64,000 nt of DNA from Agriotes lineatus (taxonomy: Eukaryota > Arthropoda > Insecta > Coleoptera > Elateridae), in contig CALNHX010005225.1 of the NCBI GenBank assembly GCA_940337035.1, forward strand, positions 1-64,000, read 5' to 3'. The first letter of the stretch is position 1; every line of letters starts with the position of its first letter. Both the position numbers and the translations under genes were made by a program. The notes below the pieces were generated by a model that was not told the DNA's origin, did not search any database, and saw only the letters and a list, made by a program, of their open reading frames with translations. This document shows positions 32,448 through 44,493 of the stretch, piece after piece.

Positions 32448-33055
32448 CCCTCCAGTACCCGTTCAAAATTGTAAGACATCAGTACCCGCTCCGGTCTCGC
32501 AGTCCGACACCCTCTGACACCTCCATAAAAATAATAAGATATCTTATGGCATTAGTTTCTTGTTCACTAACGTCTTTATAATCAGATATTTCCTGTTCAG
32601 TGTCACTGTTCATTTCCCTAGTTTCCAATAAAATATCTTCGTCAGACGATCGCACATCATTATAAAACGCGTTGTCGACATCCTCCTCCGCTATTATATC
32701 TCGCATCGTCTGTTCTAGTCGCACCTGTTCTTTCTCATAAAATCTGCCATGACTATAATAATGTTTTAGTATAACAGTGTTACTAAAAATGCCGAAAATA
32801 CTTCCTTCTCCTCACATTAGTCGTATATCAAAGGTAAAAATAAAAACAACTCGGGTACCCGTTTCGGTCTCTGAAACCGAAATTATAAATAACTTTTAAA
32901 CCACTGCACGCACGAACTCTAAACTGCATACGGATCTTCAATGGCAATATATAGGAAGGTAGTGAAATGGGCGGTAACCTAACGCTAGAACATTAAGTAA
33001 TATACTGCATTATGTGTTTGCTCGGTCTCACAGACCGTAAACGGGTACTGAAGGG
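32448..33055 (-). mobile_element. piggyBac-type element, internally deleted
   Basis: 608 bp between TTAA sites (32444-32447, 33056-33059), the strict piggyBac target. Ends CCCTCCAGTACCCG and CGGGTACTGAAGGG. Subterminal GGTCTC..GACCG-like palindromes occur near both ends. It holds an acidic minus-strand frame like a piggyBac transposase N-terminus; the catalytic core is absent, so it is non-autonomous. Confidence 0.85.
32479..32724 (-). pseudogene. piggyBac transposase N-terminal remnant
   Basis: 81 codons rich in Asp/Glu (MRDIIAEEDVDNAFYNDVRS, SSDEDILLE, DTEQEISDY). An acidic, low-complexity N-terminus of this type precedes the DDE domain in piggyBac/PGBD transposases. The tail of the frame runs into the terminal repeat, so the C-terminal ~20 residues are not original. 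No catalytic residue remains. Confidence 0.55.
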
Positions 33056-33059
33056 TTAA

Positions 33060-34006
33060 GTAGGTTTTTGTCCTGCTCAGACTCGATTATGTTCTGTCAA
33101 CCATCAAGGCGTAAGTAATCGGTGATTAGCAAACTGTAGCAATTTTCAGGTGTTTACTCTGTAGATCGCTGTCGAACATAATGTTGTTTATTGCAAAAAC
33201 AGATTAGATAATAATGAATGTGGCAAACATGTTATCTGTATTGATGACACATTTCTCATTTGTGAAGAATGTTGGTTTATTTTGCAATTTTTATTTTTAA
33301 ATTATTTGGTCTCTTGCATAGATGGCCTTGGTGGCGCATTTTAAATCAGTTATGTACAATTAAGAATCAAAAATATCGTTTCCGGCTTCATAAACTATCT
33401 GCCTTTAAAAACGAATGAGTCACTATTGGTATTATCAGATGACCCTGTTAATGTTTGAATTTTGATAAACGGTTCTTCTTTTACATGTGCTTTGTTCGCA
33501 ACAATGAGAAAAGCAATGCAACACGTACTGCTTTTACTGACTAGATTGGAATTGGAACTAAATTTACATTTTTTTTTATATTTTGACTTCGTGGAAAATC
33601 ATTTTTTCTGAAGGAACTAGAAATAAAGACACTTTTGGAAAAAAAGGCGGTTTTGGCTCGTAGAAAGGTTGTTCTTTCCTGATCGATAGGAATGGCTTAT
33701 AAAACGACACTTTGTGTGATTGATAAAAGGTTCTCAACCTATATTAAGTGGAAAACAAGAGAAATATATATTATAAAATATATTATTCTTATAGATAAAT
33801 GTATGTTGTGTCTGCCTGCGTGTGTCACTTTTTCATCATCATAGTCACCTTAATTCTTACAGAGTACTTGTTTAGTTAACTAATGTCATGCATTCCAAAC
33901 TTTTAAACAAAGCTGTTTACAGTAACCTGTTTTTGGCCACTTTCTCCATGATATTGAATTGCCTGAGATACCCTTTTGACTGAGGTCGACGCTTCCTTTT
34001 TTTCCC
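33060..34006. other. No recognisable feature
   Basis: AT-rich, without notable open frames or element ends. Confidence 0.35.
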
Positions 34007-34010
34007 TTAA

Positions 34011-34099
34011 CACATTAATCGCGGCATGAATGGTGTGCTATGCAACGAAGAGGGAATGATGTCGCAGCATAGCTAATCTGCCGCGTGGCGGTCAACGTG
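34011..34099. mobile_element. Tiny TTAA-flanked hairpin MITE
   Basis: 89 bp between TTAA (34007-34010) and TTAA (34100-34103). Ends CACATTAATCGCGGCA and CGCGTGGCGGTCAACGTG are imperfect inverses. The TTAA target suggests piggyBac-type mobilisation; the short length leaves some doubt. Confidence 0.5.
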
Positions 34100-34103
34100 T
34101 TAA

Positions 34104-34594
34104 AGAGTCTTTATCAAGTGGTAATTTTAATGACAACAGTTTATGTCTCAGACTGGCTGGCATAAAAACGTCTAATGAAACGATATAGAAAATTTTAGTT
34201 ATTACATATTTTAATTATAATCGTTGTCAGCCTTATTAACATCCTCTCTGCAGGGGCATTGGCCTGTCTCCTTTAACGACTTTTTTAAGGCATTAAGACC
34301 TCACTGTTGTCAAAGCCAAATTGGGAAATCACAGTGAAGGCTATTGGAATTGCTGGGGTTTGAACCCAGATTTTCTGGCCAAAAATTAATATTTCAATCA
34401 GTATTGTTATTTTCATCAGTTGTCAAGGGTTTGTTAGTCAGATAAAAATGTATGTAATAATAATAATAATAATATTTATTTTCAAAATATGTACAACACA
34501 CTGTAAGTTTTACAGTGAAGAACATAGAATGAAATAACGTCAACCAAAACACTTTATCTTAATTAACATGTCACAACTTTTAATTGAAATATTC
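34104..34594. other. Spacer with ATA microsatellite
   Basis: No gene. A run of about six ATA/TAA units lies near 34456-34473. Confidence 0.4.
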
Positions 34595-34602
34595 ATCTAG
34601 TG

Positions 34603-35615
34603 CAGGGGTGGCAAACCAAAATAATTTGGGCACGACATTAATTAAGGAATTTAGGTACTTAATTGAAACAATTTATATTTAACAATGAATTGAACATGAA
34701 GCTTCAAGAAATAAAACAATTATTGTTATGATAGATCTCATTCGTGCTTTTGTGCTTTTGAGGCTAAATTGCCAGATTTAGTAACGATATTGTAACCAAA
34801 AACTATAAGTATTTCCCAAACTTAAAAAAAAACCACCAGAGATTTGGATTTACGTGAAAAAAAGTTACTGAAGAGTTTAATTCGGTAATTAATTCTTCGA
34901 TCAAAAAATTTTTATCGAGATTTTCTCAGTTGAAAGAATTATCGAAAACACTGAAGTTTATTATGTATCCTGATGTGACTTCACTTGATAAACTGAACTT
35001 GGACAAATTTCATTGGTTGGAAATTGAAGAAATTGAAATGCAGCTGATTGATTTCCAGTCTAGTTTAATATGGATCCAAAAATGTATCGAAACAAAGAAA
35101 TAATTGGAATTAAATGAAATAGAAAGACTATCTGTATCAGGTAATATGAGTAAAAATGCCAATATCAAAATTATCAAAACTTGGAATTCAATTCCAGACA
35201 CATTTAGCTGTCTGAAGAAGCTGGCTTTTGCTATCTTAACAATATTTTCATCTACCTATGCCTGTGAGTCATTATTTCCACATATGAATAACATTAGACT
35301 CGCTTAGAAGCCGTTTGTCAGCTTGCATTCTGCTAAAAGTAGCAAAGTATGAAGCTAGTATAAGTTACTTAGCATCTAATTTGCAACAGCAGAAGTTGCA
35401 CTATTTTCTTCTTTCATTTAAATAAACATAACGTTACTATTGCTGTACAAAGTGTATATTTTCGGTTGCAAATAAAGAGTTTTAAGTTGATAGTATTTAG
35501 TGTTATTTTTTTCCTCATTAATTATTAATAAGATTGTTTGGTGGCACGTCATGGCCTCATTAAACATTTTTTTAGAAAAAATGGCACGTAGATGAATAAA
35601 GGTTTGCCACCCCTG
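34603..35615 (+). mobile_element. Short hAT element, 8-bp TSD
   Basis: 1,013 bp flanked by exact ATCTAGTG (34595-34602, 35616-35623). Ends CAGGGGTGGCAAACC and its inverse GGTTTGCCACCCCTG. Contains only the C-terminal part of a hAT transposase (about 34850-35400). Non-autonomous internal-deletion derivative. Confidence 0.92.
34850..35400 (+). pseudogene. hAT transposase C-terminus
   Basis: Plus-strand fragments include VTSLDKLNLDKFHWLEIEEI and, at about 35104-35307, MSKNANIKIIKTWNSIPD then LTIFSSTYACESLFPHMNNI, the hATC dimerisation motif with its conserved STYACE (catalytic Glu region). An in-frame TAA at 35101-35103 and a TAG at about 35305 break it. The N-terminal zinc finger and both catalytic Asp are missing. 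Confidence 0.8.
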
Positions 35616-35623
35616 ATCTAGTG

Positions 35624-36841
35624 AATATGGTTCCATTTCAATTAATAATTTTTTGACCATTTTTTAAAAACTTTTACAGCTGTCTGAAGTTTTTATCTCA
35701 TTTGGTAATTTATTAAACAATTATTAATCATACAAGCTAAATAAATAATTTAATAGTTTTTTGTGTGCAATTTGTTTTAGTGGAAAAAATATATATACCT
35801 CCTTCCTTAAAGAAATTAAGAAAATCCGTTAAAAAAAATTTTTTTTTCATTCTCTTGAATAAAAACAAACACAGATTTTTTAACCCCAGTCTAACTGCTA
35901 CATCTTTTTAATGAGGACAACGAATATAAAATATCAAATTTACAGATATTATAAGTATTTTCTATCACTTCTTTATGGAAAATTAATTAAAAGATTGGAA
36001 GTATAGACCAATACAAATGGCAGCAATTGGGAGAGATCTTTTGCCAGTTGTGGAAGGATGCGGTTTGGAGAAAGATAAAGAGAAGTATAGATTCTTACTT
36101 TACCAATTTTTCAATTTGTACAAATAACAGAATTCAGAAGTACTATAGATTACAGATTATCGTTTAAATATTTGTTTAAATTAAAACAGTTCCGACACAA
36201 TTTGTTAAAAACCCCTAACCACACGTTTAACAACCACTAAATACTATTTCAACAGCTAAGCTGTCATCCTCAATAGCCTTGAAAAGAGACTAACCTGACA
36301 AAGTTGGTCAAAGATATGCTCTTCACTAAATCACCAGTGAAAGTCAGCACTCCCGCACATTCCTAACGTTATTTATACTATCTGACCAGGAGAGTGTGCC
36401 CTATGCGAACAATTAAACTTCAACAGAGCGTAAAGATCAAAGTGTTCAAAATGGTCAAATTTTCAAAAGAATTTAGCTGCTTTGTTGAAGTTAACGCCTT
36501 TACAATTTTTAAGTCAGTTTTTGTAATACTATGACGTTTCGTAAATATGCTAGGCAATACTAAATTTTTTTTAACAAGTTTTCTCTAGGACCTTTGTAGC
36601 TGAGTGAAACAGAATTTTGATGTACTTTTTGTTGGGTCTTGGACTTCTAAGACTGACGAGAGTTGTGAAATTTTGAACGTGCAATTTTGGTTTTTGTTTC
36701 CTAATCAAATTGTTGATAATTGTAGAAGAGAAACCTAAACAAAATTTATTTATTTATTGTAAGGCAAGAGAAACGGGAATCAAAACCCAGTAATATTGCT
36801 TGCGATTCAAGTACACATTACAAAAAACATCATATGCAATA
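35624..36841. other. No recognisable feature
   Basis: AT-rich spacer between two transposons. No frame with a motif. Confidence 0.35.
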
Positions 36842-37869
36842 TACAGGGTGTTATGGAAATGAGTGCAAAACCAGTGATAGAGCTCACCAAAATGAACTCC
36901 TTTTCTATTTATCGTTTTTCATTTAATCGCATAATTTTTCAATCATTTATCTCCCCTAAATTTGACGAGCCGCATGGTATAGTATTCCAACCACAAATTG
37001 GAAAGCTATTTAAAATCAGGCCAGCATTGAGAACAGTAAGTCACTTCGTAATTTAATTCATAAAATTACTGTTTGATTGTCATTCAGTGACACTTCGATA
37101 ATAACCTTCAAATTTGAGAGATGCATTGAGAAGTTTGGAAGACATATACGTTTTTCAACGTTTTCTATGCCACTATACTGTTTTAAAAACTCAACTAGTA
37201 CCTACTTAAACCATGCACAATGTTACAATACCTTAACAAAACAGTTACCTACATGTACAATTTGCAGATGAACTGTCATTACTTGAAAGCTGATTGACAT
37301 TAGAATATAATTAACTGAGTGTATGAAACCAACTTAGACATGACTTACACTTTTCATGGCGTATTGGATTTTAAATAGCTTTCCAAATTTTGGTTGGAAT
37401 ACTATATGCAAATATAAGGTAAAGGTGAACGACACAAGTTCTTGCACAACAAACATGTGGTCAATAACTTACCTACCTCAATTGATAAAGTACGTTGGTG
37501 ACCAGATGTTAACTAAAGGTTTTATCAGTAACTATGCATTTTTTGTTGGTTTGCCTATCAAAGAAATGTTTTTTGTGTTTTGTGCCATTGAAATAAAATA
37601 TTATTCCATAGGCATTTTTAAGGTGGGCATACACGATACGGTTTACCGGAAGGCAGGCCTTCCGGCTTGTAATCCGGAAGGCAAACTGTATTGTTAGTGG
37701 ATACATCGGCCGGAAGGCGAGCCCTGAACTCTCGGCCTCCCGAGAAACTGTCAACACTTGAAATTTTGCCTGCCGGCTTTCCTTATCGCATACAAGTCGG
37801 AACGTGTATGTGCAAGTTGTGGGTACAGGCCGAGAGTTAGCGTGATGACAGAGATTTTATTCAGTAGTA

Positions 37870-38094
37870 CCGGGTGACCATAAATGGTTGAAATTTTTTT
37901 TGTCTTAGGTTGGCACTGTTTATGTTGGTGGCACTGTAAGTCTATATCAAATTAAAGGTTAGCAGGTTAGGTTTTGCGTCAGTTTTGACACAAACTGACG
38001 CAAAACCTAACCTGCTAACATAGATTTACAGTGCCCCCAACATAAACAGTGCCAACCTAAGAAAAAGAAATCACAACCATTTATGGTCACCCGG
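37870..38094. mobile_element. Hairpin element with shared palindromic core, copy 3
   Basis: 225 bp, palindromic along most of its length, flanked by TA (37868-37869, 38095-38096). Ends CCGGGTGACCATAAATGGTT; the arms then read CTTAGGTTGGCACTGTTTATG; the centre is the common core (GGTTAGCAGGTTAGGTTTTG and inverse). One arm lacks part of the core flank (near 38015-38025). Confidence 0.87.
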
Positions 38095-38191
38095 TATATT
38101 ATATTTTACCGTGGTTTGTTCAACTATCTACCTATAATTTAATAAAAAATTACCGATATGAGAACGTGGTCCCATGAATTCCAAACAGAAT

Positions 38192-38392
38192 CTATTGAGC
38201 TATACAGCTCTCTGCCTTGTTTGTATGATATAAAAAGTAAGCAATATTTAAATAAACCAATCGTAATTCGTATATTAGGTCGATATGAGAATGCTCTTGT
38301 CGATTTCTTAACCACTGTTTCACCCACTTTGAACGTGTGCGCTCTTCATCTTTTTTCGGAAGAATGGAACTGCCAATCCTATTAAAGATCAT
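38192..38392 (-). pseudogene. Harbinger transposase N-terminal remnant
   Basis: The minus-strand frame contains KKDEERTRSKWVKQWLRNRQ followed by HIDLIYELRL, resembling the start of PIF/Harbinger transposases (WVRPW..RR...G....L..ELR.ED). The homologous piece in the split copy (43353-43555) reads HSHIDLLHELRLEPIEL. The DDE core is missing in both. The family assignment is supported by the TTA duplication of the element. Confidence 0.65.
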
Positions 38393-38829
38393 TTTTCGAA
38401 ATCATATTATCAATATGACCTTTTCGCTATTCTGAACACTTTAAAAGACTGACCAAAATCCTGCGAGAAAACGTAATGTGTATGCCTGCGCCGGGGGTAC
38501 AGGTTTAGCCTTCCGGATTGCAAACCGGAAGGCCTGCCTTCCGGTAAACCGTATCGTGTATGCCCACCTTTAGAGTAAAATTGTTTTGAATTTTAACTCA
38601 GTTTTGAGGGCGTTTTCGAAAAAATTATAAATGGAGAAGTTGTTCAGTTTAGCGAGTTCTATTACGGGTTAAAATATTTCTCATTTCCATAACACCATGT
38701 ATAATAATTACGCTAATGCTAATATAAACATAACAGTATCATACAATGTAGTGTGTTGCGTGGTGTATAGCAAGACGTAAAGCGTGTAAGATGCGAAGCT
38801 TAAATATAAATCGTAATGCGTAATGATGA

Positions 38830-40687
38830 GTTTGTTAGATTAACTACTCATTGCATGTCCCAGAATTGCTTTCAAAGGTCTAATTGTTCGAAAGAAGGAG
38901 GCACATTTGGCTTTCAAAAAATTTGGGTCACCGTTGTACTATACATTATTTTCTAACTTGAGGCGTATCTGTAAAGTTACCGCGAAAAGAGATTTCGTAG
39001 CGCACAATGATAATATACAGAACTTCTTAACGTTAAATCCAAAAAACTTCTGGAGGTATGTAAATTCAAAAAAAACCAGCAATACTTTACCTAATATGAT
39101 AAGCTTGAATCATGTGTTGTATAGCGACACTGCTTCTATTTCGAATGCATTTGTTAATTACTTTTCTACATTTTACAGGACCTCCAACATTCAAGTTGAC
39201 ATTGATTTCTATGACCAGACTCCGTATAATATAAACTCAATAGAGCTATCACTTTCCGACATATTGCAAAAAATGAATGAACTTGAAATAAGCAGGAGTG
39301 CGGGGCCGGATGGTATCCCACCTATCTTTTTGAAAATATCGAACTTTATTTTTGCTCAGCTTTTAAAAATCTTATTTGACAAATCGCTTGCTGAAGGCTC
39401 CTTCCCTACGGAATGGAAGTCATCATTTATAACTCCTATACATAAGTCAGGAGATAAAAACGAAATTACTAATTACCATCCCATTTCGATTTTGAGCATC
39501 ATTCCGAAACTATTTGAATCCTTGATTACTGATAAATTAAAGGTTAAAATTAGTCCCCATCTTTCTGAGAGGCATTTTGGTTTTATGAGCAAGAAAAGCA
39601 TCGACACAAACTTGATATATTATACGCAATACATACTCGACTCATTGAATAGAAAGAACGAAGTGGATAGCATCTATACGGACTTTAGTAAAGCGTTTGA
39701 TTCAGTGAACCATACCTTACTATTGGCAAAGCTACAAGCGTTTGGGATATCGGGTGCTATGTTGAGGTGGTTCTCGAACTATCTCACATACAGAACTCAG
39801 TATGTGAAAATCTCTAATGTCTGTTCAGATGGTTTCACTGTTCTTTCGGGAGTACCACAAGGCTCACATTTGGGACCGCTCCTGTTTATTATCTTCATTA
39901 ATGACCTGCATTTGGTGTTAGATGATGTGGAATACTTATTGTTTGCTGATGACTGTAAAATTTTTAAAAGTATAGTTGACAACTCGGACTTTGAAATTCT
40001 ACAGAAAGCGCTACACCGCTCTTTTGATTACACCATAAACGATGCTTCTTTAACCCGAGTTACATCTATACGTGATCTTGGTGTCATTTTTGAATCAAAA
40101 ATGACATTCTCTCAAAAACATAGAATTTACAGTCAATAAGGCAAACCCACTGCTGGGTTTTGTTCGAAGAATTTGTTTTGAATTTAATTCCGTTGCTGTC
40201 CTAAAGTCACTATCTTATGATTGTGCGTCCTATACTGATGTTTGGTTCAGTGGTCTGGTCTCCTAGTTTTAGAGTTTACGTTGATTCATTGGAGACAGTA
40301 CAGCATAAATTTTATAGAATAGCAGCCTTTCGATTGGGACTACCGAACCCATTCATTAACCATAATTATAGAGAAGTGTCTACAGCCTTACAGATCCCCT
40401 CATTAGAATCTCTTCGTAAATGTTACGATCTGCTGTTCCTTTACAAATTAGTAAATAGCCAAGTTGACTGCCCCCTTCTGTTGAATCAACTTAATCTCAG
40501 GGTTCCTAAACGTTCATCGAGAATCACTAATACCTTCGTTCTATCAACCTACTTATCATCGTACACATTAAACAACCCTTTAAGTCGCATCTGTAAGTTG
40601 TGCAATGATCTCTCTTGTGATGTTCTGGATCCAAGATTTAGTCATTTTTATAATTTAGCCAGAAACGTCACTTTTGTATTTGAGTAA
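38830..40687 (+). pseudogene. CR1/jockey-type LINE reverse transcriptase, 5'-truncated
   Basis: Begins within the linker before the RT (FGSPLYYTLFSNLRRICK) and shows the RT blocks ISRSAGPDGIPP, FPTEWKSSFITPIHKSGD, TDFSKAFDSVNH, LSGVPQGSHLGPLLFIIFIN and the catalytic LFADDCKIF (about 39940). About 40 residues seem deleted after LQKALHR. A frameshift near 40139 separates the C-terminal domain (40217-40687; RPILMFGSVVWSP, SLETVQHKFYRIAAFRLG). The endonuclease is missing. The 3' end is near 40790 with an AATAAAATAG tail. Confidence 0.85.
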
Positions 40688-40799
40688 GAAAGCAATGTCC
40701 ACTTTTTCAATCAGTAGTAATTTTTTATTCTGTACTTTGTGTTTTGTATTTTCTTTTTTCTGAAAAGGACTATCTCCGTTTATTATTGAAATAAAATAG

Positions 40800-40970
40800 A
40801 TGGAAAATTCTATGAACAGCACGAAGGAACAGCAAGGGGAAACATTCTATGAACAGCACGAAGGAACAGCAAGGGGAAACAGCCTTTCCCCTTTCGTTGC
40901 TGGAAAATTCTATGAACAGCACGAAGGAACAGCAAGGGGAAACAGCCTTTCCCCTTTCGTTGCTAACTTT
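40800..40970 (+). repeat. Tandem repeat downstream of the LINE
   Basis: Three copies of ATTCTATGAACAGCACGAAG..GAACAGCAAGGGGAAA. Copies 2 and 3 are followed by AGCCTTTCCCCTTTCGTTGC, which pairs with the preceding GCAAGGGGAAA to form hairpins; copy 1 lacks this half. The repeat abuts the LINE tail. Confidence 0.85.
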
Positions 40971-41035
40971 TTTTTTTTCCTTTAGTCTTTGTGGGGCATC
41001 AGCTGCCTTGGCTATAAATAGTTCCTTCTCTTTCC

Positions 41036-41929
41036 CTAAATTAGAAAGAAAAGTTTAGCTTGCTGTAGGAAGTGTATGAGAACAGCACTATCTATATTTT
41101 TTAATTCTCTCTCGAATATCGCTCGAATCCCTCGGTACTGGTTGCATTCTCGCAATATATGATCCGCTGTTAGTGACACGCCGCGTTCATTGCATATTGG
41201 TTTATCTTCGGCTTGTAGTAAATGCTTAGAGGTTAGGCGTGTGTGACCGGTTCGAACTCTGGTTAACACCACTTGACTTTTCCTCGATAAACCAGTGGGA
41301 TATGAAAATATGCCCAATTCAGGTAGAAACGTTTTGAGGTATGTATTACACTCGTTCCACCGGTCTTGAAACTTGGATAGCATCCGTTGCTTAATTAATA
41401 TAGCTGCAGGTCCCTCATATTACAAGTATCGTCAGTGACAACGTTCACACCATCTGCAGCATCTTTTACGGCGGAGCTGCATTTTCATTTCCAATAATTC
41501 CCACATGTCTCGGTATCCATATAAACGTGAGTTTTTAATTGGAATGTAGCAGTTGGTGGCATACGGCTCTTATATTTACAATTATCGGGTCTGTTGCAAA
41601 ACGATTCTTTAAAGCCTTCAAAACTGATGAGTCAGTGCAAATGACAAATGCAGAGTGATTAGCTTCCATACATAAACGTAGTGCTGATAGTATTGCAAGC
41701 AATTCACTAGTGAACACGCTAGTATAGGATGGGAGAGAACGTTTGATGATTAAATTTCCATAGACTATTGCGTATCCAGTACCTGTGTTAAACTTGGAGC
41801 TATTCGTAAAAAGAAAGTGGTAATTACCATAATCTTGTGCCAGCAACAGATAGAGTTGCTTAGGTACGCCTGGATTAACTTCTCCTTTATTGACCTGTTG
41901 CAAATTCAATCTAATTTCAGGTACGTTGA
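41036..41929 (-). pseudogene. LINE 3' fragment with RNase H and C-terminal Cys/His motif (I-like)
   Basis: The piece at 41535-41929 is RNase H: FTNSSKFNTGTGYAIVY, VFTSELLAILSALRLCME and CTDSSVLKALKN. The first catalytic Asp position reads FTN instead of FTD. The piece at 41036-41383 (LTRVRTGHTRLTSKHLL, CNERGVSLTADHILREC) is the region that follows RNase H in I-type and jockey-like LINEs, with a C..C...H....C pattern. They are separated by decayed sequence. RT and endonuclease are not next to it. Confidence 0.78.
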
Positions 41930-42084
41930 TTAATCATGGTGGCTCTGGCTCTGATGTTCCATATAAATGTAGAGAATGCTTTGGTAGTTGTAGCGTTCTT
42001 ATTATTGCATCTGATCGGAATGCACAGGACTTGTGCCTTGTCTGTTCTTCTCTATACCAAGCAAAAAACGTGGCATCTTTACAT

Positions 42085-42292
42085 GTCTAAATTTGAAACT
42101 GATTTTAAGAGTAATGCAGAGTATTTCCCAAGGATTTGGTGTGGGTATGTGGACGACATTTTTGCTGTCTTTGATTTATCTAAATGTAGTATTGATAATT
42201 TCTTGAATCAGTTAAATTCTAAATTTCCTAGCATAAAATTCACGTATGAATGGAAAACGAAAGACAACTACCATTTCTGGATATCTTATTAA
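42085..42292 (+). pseudogene. Penelope reverse transcriptase fragment
   Basis: PRIWCGYVDDIFAVFDLSK, then FLNQLNSKFPSIKFTYEW and the start of a PFLD-like block (HFWIS). This is the catalytic palm box of a Penelope-like RT with the YVDD motif intact, but of a different lineage from the dimer at 8.3-10.6 kb. It is cut at 42292 by a minus-strand RTE. Confidence 0.8.
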
Positions 42293-42300
42293 TCTCAATC

Positions 42301-43352
42301 TCAAAGGCCCGTCTCTACAGTCCATTTTTGAACATAGGCCTCCCTCATCTTATTTAATCGGTTTCTATCTTTGGCTTCTCTTGTCCAATTAAGTCCCGCG
42401 GTCAGTTTCAGGTCGTCAATCCAACGCATTGGCGGGCATCCTCTTTTTCCTTTGCCATCGTATGGCCTCCAGTGCAGGATAGTATTATTCCATCTCCGAT
42501 CTTTACATCTCGCTATATGTCCAGCGAAATTCCATTTTAACATAGTGATCGTTTCGATGGCATCTCTTACACCTGTAGTTTTCCGGATCCAAGCATTGCT
42601 CTTTCTATCACTCAAGCATATTCCGACCATTTGTCTCTCCATGGCTCTCTGTGTTACTGTTATTTTCTTGAACGTTTGTTTTGTCCAGGTCCATGTTTGG
42701 CACCCATATGTCAATACTGGGAGTATACACTGATCGAATAGTCGTGCTCTCAATCTTAAGGGAATGTTTCTATTTTTGAGAGTGTGTTGAAGTTTCCCGA
42801 ATGCGCTCCAAGCCCATCGTTTTCTTCGATATATTTCTGTGGTTTGATTCTCTCGATTTACCTGTATTTGGTGACCCAGATATATATAGCTTTCGACATT
42901 CTCGATGGGGCAATTCCTAATTGTTATATGTGGATCTTCTTTACACATAACTTTTGTCTTATTCATGTTCATTGTCAGTCCTACTTTACTAGCTGCTTTG
43001 TCTAATTCTTCTAGCATTTCATGTATTTCTACTGGGTTATCTGTTATTATTACCACATCATCGCGAACCTCAAGTTGTTCAATCTGTTACCATTTATAAG
43101 TAAGCCTTTATCATACCATTCAAAGTGATTGAATATTTCTTCAAGGGCTAGATTGAACAGCTTCGGCGAGATAGTATCGCCCTGTCTAATTCCCCTTCCT
43201 ATTTTAATTTCCTCTGTATTCTGGTGCAATTTAATTATAGATGTCGCATTTTTGTATATGTGTTTTACTATGTCTATATATATGTGATCTATGCGTGCGT
43301 TTTTCAAGCTGTTAATCATCCAGTGCTCCAGGTAATTAAACGCTTTGTGAAA
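42301..43352 (-). pseudogene. RTE-type LINE reverse transcriptase, 5'-truncated
   Basis: Starts at about 43352 within the RT (FHKAFNYLEHW) and continues with IGRGIRQGDTISPKLFNLAL. A one-base deletion near 43056 breaks the frame exactly at the catalytic FADD box. The second frame (42301-43056) holds VESYIYLGHQI, LPVLTYGCQTWTWTK and MLKWNFAGHIARC, the C-terminal thumb/connector pattern of insect RTE elements. It ends at 42301. Endonuclease absent; inactive. Confidence 0.85.
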
Positions 43353-44493
43353 GTTTGATATAAAAAATAAGCAGTATTTAATTCAATTGGCTCCAATCGT
43401 AATTCGTGTAATAGGTCGATATGAGAATGCTCTGTCGATTTCTTAACCACTGTTTCACCTACTTTGAACGTGTGCGCCTCATCTTTTTCATTGTCTTTTT
43501 TCGGCAGCAATGCAACTGCCAATCCTATTAACATAAGATTATTCTTCGAAATCATATTGTTACGATTTATCTTCTGAGCTATTAAAAATTATACGCTGCT
43601 TCTTGTTTTAAGCATTTATTTACAGCAATTTAATTTAACGATTTACAAAAACACAAGAATTATTTATACACTAACAGGAACTATTTCTAACAACAAATAC
43701 ACTTTATTTATTTGCATACGACTTTAACATGAATGATTTATATGGCTAGATTTATTTACACACGAGTTATTTATATGGCAGCTTCGCGCACTTCAAGCTA
43801 GATTCGGACTGCCCGCCTTCCCGCTGTGCTGGCTTATAAATTCGCCTGGTGAGTCATTCTGGAAGCGTCGAGATATTCTCGACTATTCTGGTGTTACGCA
43901 CCGACCGAAACATCTGAATATGAACAAAAAGAAGAGTTTTATAATCAGCTAAATGAAATTCTAAGAAAGACAGATAAGACAGACATTATGGTTCTAATGG
44001 GAGACTTTAACGGCAGGATTGGGAAGGAAAATGAAAATATTCACATATAATTGGAAATCATGGAATTAAATCAAAATGAAAAATTACTGATAGAATGTTG
44101 TGGGATACATGGATTAGTTGTCGGAGGTATACTTTTTAACCACAAGAAATGCCACAAGGTGACATGGACATCGCCAGATACAAGAACCGAAACACAAATC
44201 GACTACATTTGCATCAGTGCAAAGGACAGAAGCATACTACTAGATGTGCGAAATAAAAGAGAGGCAGACACAGGTTCCGATCACCACCTGATAGTTGCCA
44301 AAGTTCGAATAGCTAGTGGGAGAGCTAAAAAGGAAAAGACAGGCTACCGTATTAAAAAATTCAACATAGAAGAAATAAATGTTGATGAAAAAATTTAACA
44401 AAAATTAATCGAACAAATTGTACAACATATGGAAAAAATTTACTTTGAAAATGCTTCGGTGGAAAATATATGGAACAAATTCAAAGAAACATA

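Larger units (their letters stand above)
37621..38569 (-). mobile_element. PIF/Harbinger-type element, TSD TTA
   Basis: 949 bp with ends AGGTGGGCATACACGATACG and its inverse, flanked by TTA (37618-37620, 38570-38572). Subterminal CCGGAAGGC.GGCCTTCCGG palindromes occur at both ends. A short minus-strand piece of Harbinger transposase is present (38192-38392) and a hairpin MITE (37870-38094) is inserted. A second, split copy lies at 43353-47433. Confidence 0.85.
36844..38699. mobile_element. Mariner-type MITE hosting a Harbinger element
   Basis: Left end CAGGGTGTTATGGAAATGAG, right end its inverse with one change, flanked by TA (36842-36843, 38700-38701). About 900 bp are its own; the rest is the insertion at 37621-38569. 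It also holds an internal inverted repeat (36975-37017 with 37363-37408, ATTCCAACCA.AAATTTGGAAAGC-like). No transposase found. Confidence 0.8.
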
